Shown here one piece after another: positions 25,777-35,900 of a stretch of 64,000 nucleotides of DNA. The notes below the pieces were generated by a model. The model was given only the letters and a program-made list of their open reading frames with translations. It was not told the origin of the DNA and did not search any database. A program made the translations under genes and the position numbers. The stretch lies in the NCBI RefSeq assembly GCF_028765545.1, contig NZ_JARACP010000005.1, positions 1 through 64,000 of the forward strand, in the 5' to 3' direction. Positions within the stretch are counted from its first letter, which is position 1, and each line of letters opens with the position of its first letter. Source of the stretch: Aliivibrio sp. S4MY1 (lineage in GTDB: Bacteria > Pseudomonadota > Gammaproteobacteria > Enterobacterales > Vibrionaceae).

Positions 25777-25912
25777 AGACAGCGGTCACGCTTTACAAAC
25801 CTGACCGAGTAAACAATCACCTATTCAGTAAATAAATAATAAAATAATCACTGGATTTTTTAGGTTTATAAGCTTACAAAAATGCCCACTCGGGGTGATT
25901 GGGCTTTGTTTT
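25777..25912 (+). ncRNA. Candidate small RNA
   Basis: About 130 bp without coding potential carries, in order, a promoter-like site, a hairpin with perfect arms CGGTCA (25783-25788) and TGACCG (25802-25807), an A/T-rich spacer, and a terminator hairpin with arms GCCCACTC and GATTGGGC (25884-25904) followed by a T-rich tail. No neighbouring gene needs this terminator on the plus strand. It may instead be the remains of a deleted gene. Confidence 0.35.
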
Positions 25913-26456
25913 AAGGGACGGAGAAAAGATCAAACAAACCGAAAAGCTAGATGTTCAATTAACACAACTTAGTCTGGTTGAGGTTTATTGATATAAATCA
26001 AATTAATTACTTATTTGTTTCTAACTAAAAATCTTATTTCAATCTCAGAAAAATATAACCATTTGATTTTATAGCTTAAATAATTATTGGCATTTGACTT
26101 TATTTTTATTAAAGCAATCTCAGTCGTTGTCAATAATAAAATTATTTAACAAAAAATTGACATTAGATTCTTCAATCATGAAATTAATAAACTGATGCTA
26201 TCAATTTTATTTCTTTAATTATTTTTAAACTTATTTAATAGTAAAATAAAAAAACCATTAACAAAAAAGTATAAATTAGAGTTTTAATACTAAAATAAGT
26301 TCATTGTCCATAATAATTCAAAATACTCATGAACAGCATTTGTTTTTTTTGTTTTACTGCATTTGTTTTTTAGTTGATATTTACATCAGGAATAAAGAGA
26401 TTTAAATAAACTCTTTTTGTTGAACTAGACATACAAACTATAAATAAAGTGTATTT
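25913..26456. other. AT-rich gap before ibrA
   Basis: It is extremely AT-rich. A short frame ending at the TGA near 25990 (KLDVQLTQLSLVEVY) looks protein-like and may be debris of a lost gene. A terminator-like hairpin (arms AAGAG-TTT / AAA-CTCTT, then T-run) at 26395-26418 lies about 40 bp before ibrA and could be an attenuator. No other gene is evident. Confidence 0.35.
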
Positions 26457-27677
26457 ATGAAAATTAACTTATCTTTTAATGTGGATGTAGCTGCAAGACA
26501 ACGTATAAATACTATTTTGGATGGATTCAAACACTTCTATGTTTCATTTTCTGGAGGAAAAGATTCTGGTGTACTTTTAAATTTGATTATTGATGAATCC
26601 AGAAAGAGAAATCGCTTACCTGTCGACGTATTGATCATAGATTTAGAAGCTCAGTATAAAAATACTATTGAATATATAGAGGGAATGGTCTCAAAAAAGG
26701 AAATAAATGCATTTTGGATTTGTCTTCCTCTTAGTTTAAGAAATTCAGTTTCACAATTTCAGCCTAAATGGATCTGTTGGGACCCATGTTTTCAATATAA
26801 ATGGTTACGAGAATTTCCAAAAAATAATTCGGTAATAAAAGATATGACTTATTTTCCTTTTTATAAATTTGGTATGGAGTTTGAAGAATTCGTTTTTGAA
26901 TTTTCTAAATGGTATTCCTTAATGAAAAACTCACAATGTGCCTGTTTTATTGCCATACGTGCTGATGAATCATTAAATAGATATAGAACAATTAAAAATA
27001 AACATAAGAGTAAATATCTTAATTTCAAATGGACAACCAAAGTTACTGAAAGTGTTTATCATGCTTATCCAATATACGATTGGAAAGTGACTGATATTTG
27101 GATAGCTAATGGAAAATATCAATATTTGTATAATAAAATTTATGACTTGATGCATATGGCTGGTGTTTCATTAGCACAGCAACGCTTATGTCAACCTTTT
27201 GGAGACGACCAAAGGAAAAGCTTATGGTTATACCAAATACTAGAGTTTGATACATGGCAAAAACTTGTAGAACGTGTCGAAGGATGCAATTTCGGTGCTA
27301 GGTATAGTAAAAGCCAAGGTAGAATTTTAGGCTATTATAAATTTGATTTGCCTGATGGATATACTTACAAATCTTATAGTAAATACTTGTTAAAAACTAT
27401 GCCACCAGATTTAGAAAAACATTATAGATCAAGGATATTTCAATTTTTATATTGGTGGAGAAAAAATAAAATCAAGACAGGTGTTTATTCAATCCCTGAT
27501 TTTGGTGATAAAAAATTAGAATCTGCTAAAAAAATACCAAGCTGGCGAAGAATATGTAAGGTTTTAATAAAAAATGATTATTGGTGTTATGGCTTATCGT
27601 TTGGTCAGAATAAAAGATTAACAAACTTATATATAGAAACTTATGAAGATTATATTACCGGAAGAGGTTATGTATGA
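26457..27677 (+). CDS. ibrA: IbrA-like PAPS-reductase-family regulator
   Basis: The product has 406 residues. The N-terminal PP-loop domain (PAPS reductase/ATP-sulfurylase fold) has SGGKDSG at 32-38. The C-terminal part is the DUF3440-type extension rich in aromatic residues. Length and order match E. coli IbrA (about 400), which together with IbrB activates eib adhesin genes. The gene overlaps ibrB by 4 bp. The ribosome binding site is weak, and a hairpin-T-run structure lies upstream, so expression may be low or attenuated. The base composition is much more AT-rich than the neighbours, a sign of transfer. Confidence 0.82.
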   Translation: MKINLSFNVDVAARQRINTILDGFKHFYVSFSGGKDSGVLLNLIIDESRKRNRLPVDVLIIDLEAQYKNTIEYIEGMVSKKEINAFWICLPLSLRNSVSQFQPKWICWDPCFQYKWLREFPKNNSVIKDMTYFPFYKFGMEFEEFVFEFSKWYSLMKNSQCACFIAIRADESLNRYRTIKNKHKSKYLNFKWTTKVTESVYHAYPIYDWKVTDIWIANGKYQYLYNKIYDLMHMAGVSLAQQRLCQPFGDDQRKSLWLYQILEFDTWQKLVERVEGCNFGARYSKSQGRILGYYKFDLPDGYTYKSYSKYLLKTMPPDLEKHYRSRIFQFLYWWRKNKIKTGVYSIPDFGDKKLESAKKIPSWRRICKVLIKNDYWCYGLSFGQNKRLTNLYIETYEDYITGRGYV

Positions 27678-28300
27678 ATGAACTTGAAGAGTTATTGGTT
27701 ATTATAAATCAAATTGAAAGTATAAAAACATCACATTTAAACATTAAATTTCGGGTTGATTTATTTAATCAGCTATCAGACATAGCCTACAGAATTATTG
27801 ATATTGCACATCCAATTTTAAATGTTAAATTAATAAGTTCAAGTTCAATTAAAAATAATGATTACAACCCTAATGTTATGGCACCACCTGAGTATAAGTT
27901 ATTAAAACAATCAATTAAAAAAGATGGTTTAACTATGCCAATAGTCGTATCTAAAAATGATAATGAACTATATAACATAATTGATGGTTCACACAGAGTT
28001 AAAATGATAAAGAATAATCTTGATATTAAAAACTCATTTCACAGCTATATTCCAACTGTTATTTTAACAAAAAGTAATAACGATAGTATGGCATCATCAG
28101 TTAGACATAATATTGCAAGGGGAGTACATCAAGTTGAGTTAACGTCAAACTTAATAATTAAATTAAAACAGTCATCATGGACTAATGAAAAAATATGCCA
28201 GGAACTAGGAATGGAACCTGATGAAGTATTAAGAATGCAACAAATTACAGGGTTAGCTCATGCGTATAAAGATGAAGATTTTTCTTTTGCATGGAGGTAA
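27674..28300 (+). CDS. ibrB: IbrB-like ParB-domain protein
   Basis: The product has 208 residues with a ParB/sulfiredoxin-type nuclease fold: IKKDGLTMPIVV, then IIDGSHRVKMI, and RHNIARGVHQVEL. The C-terminal segment WTNEKICQELGMEPDEVLRM is a helix-turn-helix. Size and order match IbrB (about 207), the partner of IbrA. IbrA-IbrB pairs in E. coli raise expression of immunoglobulin-binding trimeric autotransporters. Here the pair directly precedes such an adhesin gene, with only a few bases between. Confidence 0.8.
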   Translation: MNELEELLVIINQIESIKTSHLNIKFRVDLFNQLSDIAYRIIDIAHPILNVKLISSSSIKNNDYNPNVMAPPEYKLLKQSIKKDGLTMPIVVSKNDNELYNIIDGSHRVKMIKNNLDIKNSFHSYIPTVILTKSNNDSMASSVRHNIARGVHQVELTSNLIIKLKQSSWTNEKICQELGMEPDEVLRMQQITGLAHAYKDEDFSFAWR

Positions 28301-28305
28301 TAAAT

Positions 28306-29754
28306 ATGGAGATTCATATGATTAAGAAATTATTAATATCTAGTATTTTAATAGCGATATTACCAAAATACGCTATAGCCGCTGATATACCAACAATAAA
28401 CAAACCGTATAAAAGTAGTGACTCTGGTTTACTGGCAACTAGAGGCGCTCTTAATAATGTAGTAGATCGAGTTAATGAAAATTTTAACGTGGTAAGCGAT
28501 AATTTAACAGCCGCAGATAGTGCTATCCAATCAAACCGTGAGGCAATAGTCGCTGCTCAAGCGAGCAATGCTGCTACCTCTGCAAGCTTGGATAATGTGA
28601 AGCAACTTAGCAAACTGGCAACGTTTGGTACTGTGGTTAATGCTCAAAATACAATAGCAACAAATAATGCAGTTCAAGCGGTAAGCGATAATTTAACAGC
28701 CGCAGATAGTGCTATCCAATCAAACCATGAGGCAATAGTCGCTGCTCAAGCGAGCAATGCTGCTACCTCTGCAAGCTTGGATAATGTGAAGCAACTTAGC
28801 AAACTGGCAACGTTTGGTACTGTGGTTAATGCTCAAAATACAGTAGCAACAAATAATGCAGTTCAAGCGGTAAGCGATAATTTAACAGCCGCAGGTAGCA
28901 CTATCCAATCAAACCATGAGGCAATAGTCGTTGCTCAAGCGAGCAATGCTGCTACCTCTGCAAGCTTGGATAATGTGAAGCAACTTAGCAAACTGGCAAC
29001 GTTTGGTACTGTGGTTAATGCTCAAAATACAGTAGCAACAAATAATGCAGTTCAAGCGGTAAGCGATAATTTAACAGCCGCAGGTAGCACTATCCAATCA
29101 AACCATGAGGCAATAGTCGTTGCTCAAGCGAGCAATGCTGCTACCTCTGCAAGCTTGGATAATGTGAAGCAACTTAGCAAACTGGCAACGTTTGGTACTG
29201 TGGTTAATGCTCAAAATACAGTAGCAACAAATAATGCAGTTCAAGCGGTAAGCGATAATTTAACAGCTGCAGGTAGTGCTATCCAAACAAACCATGAGGC
29301 AATAGTCGCTGCTCAAGCGAGTAATGCTGCTACCTCTGCAAGCTTAGAGCATGATATTAATGCAGTAAAAGATGATTTAAACAAAGTTGGAGAAGCGATT
29401 CAAGCAAACCACGATGCATTAGCGAATAGTTCAGGTTCGATGGATAGCTCATATACTAATGACTGGAATAATATGTTTAAAGATTCTATCAACAATCTTC
29501 AATCTCAAATTGATAAAAATAGAAAATTATCATCAAGAGGTATTGCCGGAGTTGCTGCAATGACAAATATCCCGACATTAACCGATGGCTCATTTTCAAT
29601 TGGCATGGGTTATGGCTATTTTGATGGTCAAGATGCGTATGCTTTGGGTATTTCAAAGTCTTTTGAATCAGGGATTGCTGTAAAAACATCATTAGCGACT
29701 TCCGGCTCAAAAGATACGACATTTGGTGTAGGTGCAAGCTACAGCTTTAGATAA
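28306..29754 (+). CDS. Trimeric autotransporter adhesin with tandem repeats
   Basis: The product has about 480 residues. ATG 28306 is chosen because GGAGG lies 9-13 bp upstream; 28291 (inside ibrB) and 28318 are in-frame alternatives, the last giving a neat signal peptide (IKKLLISSILIAILPKYAIA, cut before ADIP). The middle is built of 63-residue repeats of a helical, heptad-like stalk. The last about 80 residues are a YadA-type membrane anchor (GIAGVAAMTNIPTL... ending SYSFR). Such proteins form surface trimers for adhesion. It is the third gene of the ibrA-ibrB unit. The repeats make it prone to length variation. Confidence 0.85.
   Translation: MEIHMIKKLLISSILIAILPKYAIAADIPTINKPYKSSDSGLLATRGALNNVVDRVNENFNVVSDNLTAADSAIQSNREAIVAAQASNAATSASLDNVKQLSKLATFGTVVNAQNTIATNNAVQAVSDNLTAADSAIQSNHEAIVAAQASNAATSASLDNVKQLSKLATFGTVVNAQNTVATNNAVQAVSDNLTAAGSTIQSNHEAIVVAQASNAATSASLDNVKQLSKLATFGTVVNAQNTVATNNAVQAVSDNLTAAGSTIQSNHEAIVVAQASNAATSASLDNVKQLSKLATFGTVVNAQNTVATNNAVQAVSDNLTAAGSAIQTNHEAIVAAQASNAATSASLEHDINAVKDDLNKVGEAIQANHDALANSSGSMDSSYTNDWNNMFKDSINNLQSQIDKNRKLSSRGIAGVAAMTNIPTLTDGSFSIGMGYGYFDGQDAYALGISKSFESGIAVKTSLATSGSKDTTFGVGASYSFR
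28492..29350 (+). repeat. 189-bp tandem repeats in the adhesin
   Basis: Units begin at 28492, 28681, 28870, 29059 and 29248, exactly 189 bp apart. Four are complete and the fifth is partial. Each encodes 63 residues, starting with VSDNLTAA. Copies differ by only a few bases (for example GCAGATAGTGCT versus GCAGGTAGCACT), so they were homogenised recently. Confidence 0.95.
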
Positions 29755-29781
29755 TAATACTTATTTTATTCCAACCTAAAA

Positions 29782-29803
29782 AAGCACGCGTTTCAGCGTG
29801 CTT
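29782..29803. terminator. Hairpin between adhesin and hsdS
   Basis: Arms AAGCACGC and GCGTGCTT are perfect, with an A-run before and a short T-poor tail. It could serve both convergent genes, better for hsdS. Confidence 0.6.
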
Positions 29804-29816
29804 ATAAAATTATCAA

Positions 29817-31187
29817 TTAGCCTTTAGCGGTGGCTTTTTCTGCTTTCTTTCTTGCCGTCTCAGCCTTCTTCGCAGCCTTAGCTAACGCCTCTGCCTCAAT
29901 GTAAGCCTGTGCAATGCGCTCTAGTAGCTTATCCGCAGGTTCATCGTTTGGATCTTGCGGCACCAACTCACCACGAAACGCCTTAGCTAAAATACTTTGG
30001 GTTAAGTTATTCACTCTCGCTTGCGCTTTTTTCACTTGCGCTTCAATGGTGTCAGCGAAAGCGAAATATTGCTCGACGAGACGAACGATCTCTTTTTGCT
30101 CTTTTATCGAAGGCAGGTCAATTTCAATATTCCTAATCGATTTAGCATTAATATTCGGTTGGGTCGTCGTTGTTGCACTTAACCCCATAATCTCTTGACC
30201 TACTGGTGAAGTTAAGAATATATATACATACTCTACCAACACACTTGGATTGAACCTAAATCTAATCAAGTAGGCACTTGGGATAGCCAAATAGTCCCCT
30301 GTAAAAATAGCCATTACACCAACACTCCCAGTTCGTGTAACGAGTAAATCACCTTTATTCACCTTAAATTGTTCCATTTTTTCATCTGGGACTAAAATTC
30401 TCGGCGTATCAGGAGTTACATTAATCCCCCCATTAGCAGTCATGTCCGTAGTTCTAATAGTAGGAATTCCCACATCACTATAATCATCTTTACTAAATCT
30501 CGGACCATAGAATGAGCTTTCACAAAGAGAATCGAGCTTAATCCCTTTCTTCCATGCTTTTTCCGCGTCCCCACGCCACTCCTCCGTCAACTTCCCCGAC
30601 ACCGCAGAAGCGAGTACCGATTGGCGAAAGCGTTTTAGCAAACTAGGAATACCATCTAAACGCGCTTTAATGGTATCGACCTGTGCCAATACCTCATCCA
30701 GTTTTTCAACGATGCGCTTTTGTTCAGCTAGTGGGGGTAATCTCACCATATGAGCTTTAATCAATTGTTGCGATATATTCGGCTGAGCTCCACCTTTACC
30801 CTTTTTAATAAAGACTTGCTTTTCACTATTTAAAAAATAATAAAGGAATTCTGTCGTAGTAGTCCCATCAATTGGCTGACCAACAGCACACGCTTGATTA
30901 GTTGTAGTATCAAACTTTAAAATTGATGTTTTACCAATAGTTGCCCCATACATTGCAATGGCAACGGAACCCTTTTTAAATAATTTTGCACTAGATTTAT
31001 CTAAACCTAATTGAGTAATATACTCAGACGCCTCTTTTAGATACTTGGGCCCTAAATCACCAGTTTTCACCCAAGGAATATCACCACCATAGTAAGACGA
31101 CTCACTACGTTTCGGTGTTCCTCCTGAGCCCCAAGAAGCAATATTATCTAAAGGTGTAATCATCCACCCTTTCGGCAACGAACTCAT
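29817..31187 (-). CDS. hsdS: Type I restriction-modification specificity subunit
   Basis: The 456-residue HsdS has two target-recognition domains (about 1-160 and 225-385). Each is followed by a conserved helical spacer with LPPLAEQKRIVEKLDEVLAQ (first) and LPSIKEQKEIVRLVEQYFAF (second). It directs the methylase and nuclease to a bipartite DNA site. The C-terminal tail is Ala/Lys-rich. It overlaps the hsdM stop by 4 bp (ATGA). The recognition-domain DNA is more AT-rich than hsdM, as expected for a part exchanged between strains. Confidence 0.93.
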   Translation of the reverse strand: MSSLPKGWMITPLDNIASWGSGGTPKRSESSYYGGDIPWVKTGDLGPKYLKEASEYITQLGLDKSSAKLFKKGSVAIAMYGATIGKTSILKFDTTTNQACAVGQPIDGTTTTEFLYYFLNSEKQVFIKKGKGGAQPNISQQLIKAHMVRLPPLAEQKRIVEKLDEVLAQVDTIKARLDGIPSLLKRFRQSVLASAVSGKLTEEWRGDAEKAWKKGIKLDSLCESSFYGPRFSKDDYSDVGIPTIRTTDMTANGGINVTPDTPRILVPDEKMEQFKVNKGDLLVTRTGSVGVMAIFTGDYLAIPSAYLIRFRFNPSVLVEYVYIFLTSPVGQEIMGLSATTTTQPNINAKSIRNIEIDLPSIKEQKEIVRLVEQYFAFADTIEAQVKKAQARVNNLTQSILAKAFRGELVPQDPNDEPADKLLERIAQAYIEAEALAKAAKKAETARKKAEKATAKG

Positions 31188-32830
31188 AGTTCACCGTCCT
31201 GCGCCTGAGCGCCCAGCTCCCCACCCCTGAATCCTGAAACCTGCTCTTCCTGCTCTCTCAACCCAAACGCCTCTGCCACCAACAACTTCTGCCCCTCAGC
31301 CACATCATCCGCCCCTAGCGCTTGCATCAGCTGATAAATCTCAGACATCGCCTCAGTCAGCTCTGCCATTGCTTCACCTGCTAATACTTCTGGCTCTGGC
31401 AAGTTCTCTGCACTGGTGGCTTCTAAATCTTTTAACCACGAAATATCTAACGAGTCGCCTTTTTGATCACGAATGTAATCACGGCTGAATTTGCGGAAAC
31501 GTGCGTTCTCTAAAGTGTGTTCAACAGAGTCTTCCCCTTCAGCAAAGATGTTACCTAGCGTCTCGTAAACCCCCTCTTCACGAGCAGATAAACCGTTTGC
31601 ATCGCTGCCATACGCATTCACAAACACATCAAAGTGCTTTTCAGTTAATGGACGGCGCTTACCAAAGGTGTTCATGTTGGTACGTAGGTCAAATACCCAT
31701 GTCTCCTTGGTGCAGCCTTTATCTTGATTTGGGTTCTCTGGCGTGCCTTTTTGGAAGAAGAGTACGTTGGTTTTTACCCCTGCCGCGTAGAAGATACCCG
31801 TAGGCAAACGCAAAATGGTATGTAGATTACACTTATCCATTAAATCACGGCGAATTTCTGTGCCCTTACCACCTTCAAATAAGACGTTATCTGGGATCAC
31901 TACGGCAGCACGACCGCCCGGCTCTAGCGCATCATAAATATGCTGCATAAAACACAGTTGTTTGTTACCTGTTGGGTGAACAAAAGTACGGGTGATATTG
32001 GTGCTTGATGCACTACCAAATGGCGGGTTGGTTAAAATCACGTTGGCTTTAGGTAGGTTTTCACCTGCGCTGCCTAGGGTGTTGCCTAAACGGATTGCGC
32101 CTTCGTTCTCATCACCTTCAATGTCGTGCAATAAGCAGTTCATTAACGCCAAACGACGCGTTTCAGGCACTAGCTCTAAACCGACAAAGGCTTTTTTCAT
32201 TTGGAACTCTTGATCTTCATCTGGGAGTGCAAATAAGTTGTCGGTGTTTGATTTAATGTATTTGTCCGCTTCAATTAAGAAGCCTGCCGTCCCTGCTGCC
32301 GGATCTTGGATGATCTCGCGCGGTTGTGGTTGTATAACGTTCACAATGGTGCTGATTAATGCGCGTGGCGTAAAGTATTGGCCTGCGCCTGATTTGGTTT
32401 CGTTGGCGTTCTTTTGCAGTAAGCCTTCGTACATATCACCAAAGTCATCACGGCTTTTGCCTTCGTCGCCATCTTCATCACTGTACCAATCAAGGCTGTC
32501 CATGTTCGACACTAGCTCAGTTAACTGTGCTGGTTGAGTAATGGTGGTGTTTACGTTTTGGAAAATAGCACGAACAATGGCGTGATCATCTGCACCCAGT
32601 TGTACCAACATATTGCGGTAAAACTGGTGTTGCTCTTGACCAATTTTTGCTTTTAGATCGGCCCAGCGAAACCCCTCTGGCAATAAATCGTCTTCTTGCC
32701 CTGTTTCTTCACACATTTTAAGAAACAGCAGCGAGGCCAATTCATTGACGTAGTTTTGGTAAGACACTCCGCCATCACGCAGGTTGTCACACAATTTCCA
32801 CAGTTTGGCGACCAGATCATTATTGTTCAT
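31184..32830 (-). CDS. hsdM: Type I restriction-modification methyltransferase
   Basis: The 548-residue N6-adenine methyltransferase has an N-terminal helical HsdM domain, the AdoMet motif DPAAGTAGFL (176-185), and the catalytic NPPF (269-272). Together with HsdS it modifies host DNA. It has an upstream ATG start with a typical spacing and is coupled to hsdS. The hsdR gene lies 93 bp upstream in the same direction. The length and motifs are complete, so it should be active. Confidence 0.95.
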   Translation of the reverse strand: MNNNDLVAKLWKLCDNLRDGGVSYQNYVNELASLLFLKMCEETGQEDDLLPEGFRWADLKAKIGQEQHQFYRNMLVQLGADDHAIVRAIFQNVNTTITQPAQLTELVSNMDSLDWYSDEDGDEGKSRDDFGDMYEGLLQKNANETKSGAGQYFTPRALISTIVNVIQPQPREIIQDPAAGTAGFLIEADKYIKSNTDNLFALPDEDQEFQMKKAFVGLELVPETRRLALMNCLLHDIEGDENEGAIRLGNTLGSAGENLPKANVILTNPPFGSASSTNITRTFVHPTGNKQLCFMQHIYDALEPGGRAAVVIPDNVLFEGGKGTEIRRDLMDKCNLHTILRLPTGIFYAAGVKTNVLFFQKGTPENPNQDKGCTKETWVFDLRTNMNTFGKRRPLTEKHFDVFVNAYGSDANGLSAREEGVYETLGNIFAEGEDSVEHTLENARFRKFSRDYIRDQKGDSLDISWLKDLEATSAENLPEPEVLAGEAMAELTEAMSEIYQLMQALGADDVAEGQKLLVAEAFGLREQEEQVSGFRGGELGAQAQDGEL

Positions 32831-32923
32831 GTTATTTCTCTATTGATTTGTGCGATGGGCACTACTCTGCCCATCGTTAAATGCATTAAATTCGGTATAA
32901 AAATTGAGATCAATTGTACCCGC

Positions 32924-35900
32924 CTAGGCAGGCTCATCCCACATATATTCATTAAATTGAAGCAGTATGCCGTCTAATTCATCATTAAAGACGCTCATTA
33001 GCTTACGTTTGCCACCACTACGCTTGTAATTACCCGTTTTGAAGGTGTCGTCATCCAACACCACTTTCTCTTTTATTGAGTTGGCGATGCGATCAAGCCA
33101 TTGTAGTTGAACGGGTTGCCACTCTTTGCTTGATTTTATTCTGTCTAACGCTATTTCGACTCGCTGCTCAAACGGCAATAACGCATCCCCAATGGCGGCA
33201 CGACGAATGTGGCCAATTAATCGCGCGGCGATATCTTGGTTTTTGCTCTCTTTCCATGCGGTTTTTAGTGTGGGTTCATTGAAGTTTTGGGCATCGAACC
33301 ACTCTTGCAGCTCTAATAAGCCTTTTCGTGTTAAATCTCGTGGACGGTTGATGATGATGTCTAACGCGTCTTGTTGATTGGCTGAACGTGTGACTAAGGC
33401 ATCGAAGGCGTCTAAAAAATCGTCGGCGTTTTTGTGCTCGCCGTACAGGGTTTCGACTTTGATCACCGCATCTTCTATATCTGTGAAGATCGGCATGTCA
33501 CGCAGTTCATTAATGTCTAGTTTCAATTGTTCTAAACGCCCTACCATGTTTGGCAAAGCATTGAAGATCTCCGCTGACCATTTTGGCCCTTTTTCTTTGA
33601 GCGTTTTGGCAAGCCCTAAGAAGTCACACCCTGCGTTGTCGATACACAATTCATCAAAGCGTTTGATGTGTGCTTCGATCTCTTTGGATTTATCACGGTT
33701 AAAATGAGCATGACTGGTGATGCGTTGCAATTTGGCTATCAACTGCTCATGGCTGTGCTCGGCAAAACTGCGTCCGTCCGCCTCTATGGTTTTATAGGTT
33801 TCTGAATCGGTTATTTCGTTGACTAAGGTTTGTAGATCCACCGTTGGACGAACTACCACTGGACGCATGGTATCAACGCTTTGCAGAGTAGAATACAAAT
33901 CAACGGCATCAAAAATACGGAAAGATGTTTTGCCAACTTCAGGACACAGACGCGTAGCTCGGCCTTTCATTTGTTCATACAAGATACGGCTGCGTACTTT
34001 ACGCATAAAGACGATATTACAAATACTTGGGATGTCGATGCCTGTGGTTAATAAATCGACCGTAACTACTATGTTAGGTAGGCGTTCTTTATTAAAACGG
34101 GTGATCATCGATTGCACTTTATTGGCGTCTTTATCTGAATCGCCCGTGATTTTGATGATTGCATCGTGCTCTAGTTGTGGGTATTTGGCTTTAAACGCGG
34201 TGCGCAGCTCTTCCACCACCGCATCGGCATGGGTGTTGTTCACACAAAAGACTAAGGTTTTTTGCGGGCTGGTTGGGTCAATATGGTGCACTAACTCTTC
34301 GCACACCACTTTATTGAAGTTGGAGGCGATTAAGGCTCGGTTAAAGTCAGCAACCTCAAAGCCTTGTTCATCATTTAAGGTGTCGTTAATTAACTCGCCT
34401 TGGTTTGATAAACGCTGAACTTCGCTGCCTTGCGATAAATACACGCCACCGTCACTCAATTTGGTGATGATGCGGATTGGCGGCTCTTGATCGGTTAGGA
34501 AGCCATCAATCACGGCTTTTCGATAGCTGTAACGGTACACTGGCTGCTTCTTATCGCCACCAAAAATATCGATGGTATGCAGTGCAGGCGTTGCGGTTAG
34601 TGCAATTTTCACTGCATCAAAATGATCGATAATGCGGCGATATGAGGAGATAAAATCTAACTCATTACGGAATTTTTCTTCGCCTTCGGTCTGCTCTTTA
34701 TCAAGAATATAACCTCGGTGGGCTTCATCAATAATAATGCAATCGTAACGGCCAACAGGCATGGTCTCGTCACTTTGCAGTGTGCGTTTTACCAGTGATT
34801 GAACCGTTGCTACGTGGATCTTGGTGCTGTCTTCAGGGAAACGGTCGGTTAACCCTTTTACATTAAAAATGCTATTAAACGTGTCGCCTTTGATGTTGGT
34901 GTCTTCAAACGAACCTAACGCTTGCTTACCCAATGAAGTTCTATCAACCAAAAAGAGGATGCGTTTAAAGCGTTGAGATTGGATCAAACGATACATTAAA
35001 GCAATGGCAGTACGTGTTTTACCTGTGCCTGTTGCCATGGCGAGCAAAATGTCTTGTTGGCCTTTGGTTATCGCCTCTTCTGTGGCTTTTACGGCTTCTT
35101 CTTGATAATAACGCAAACCGAGATCGCTCATGTCGCCATTATCGCTAAACCAACGGTTATTGTGTTGATTGTCGCTCTCTAGTTTGGCAAGTAGCTCTTC
35201 TGGGCTGTGCCATTCTGGTAGGGTCTTTGGCATATTTGTGGCATGACGAACATCACGATACCAAATTCCACTCTTGGTTTTTATTGCTGAGCGATAAGTA
35301 CGACCGTTAGCAGAAAAACAGAATGGAATTTTATACGGCTCTGAACTGGATGAGTCAGACCATGTTGGTAAATAGGTTGGTAATGACTCGGCAATTAGAT
35401 CGAGTGCGCTTTGATCATTGGCGGCGTGCTGTAATTCATTACGCAAAAAGTTGTTATCAAAATATTTGCTATAGCGATAAGCCTCACTCAATTTTGCCAC
35501 GACGTCTTTATTGGCTTTTTTCGCTTCAATAACCCCAATGGCCTTTAGACCAATGAATAGAACGTAATCGGCAAAGCCTGTTTTACCCGTTTCATCTTTG
35601 CCTGTTGGCCATTCAGCAATCGCCATATTTCGACCGATTTGTGGACGAGTACCGTTAGCGAAGCTAAGTAATTTACTGTCGGCATCCCACCCTGCTTTTC
35701 GCAGTTGGTTATCAATAAGGTAGCGACTTTCACTTTCGCTGAGATCCAACGAGCGTGAGGCGGCTTGATCGGTGATCTGCTTTTTGTACGCTTTACGCTC
35801 TGCTTCTGTTTTCTTGGCAATTTCTTCGTCTTTACGTTGCAGTTGTGCCTCAAGCGCGGCGATGCGTTCTTGGGTTTGGCCTTGGGTTTCTTCTTGTTTA

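Noticed and set aside
28492..29350. Regular repeats considered as a CRISPR array
   Set aside because: The units are 189 bp, contiguous and in frame within an adhesin gene, with no spacers.
33126..35853. Several open frames opposite hsdR
   Set aside because: They are shadows of the hsdR reading frame without start signals of their own.
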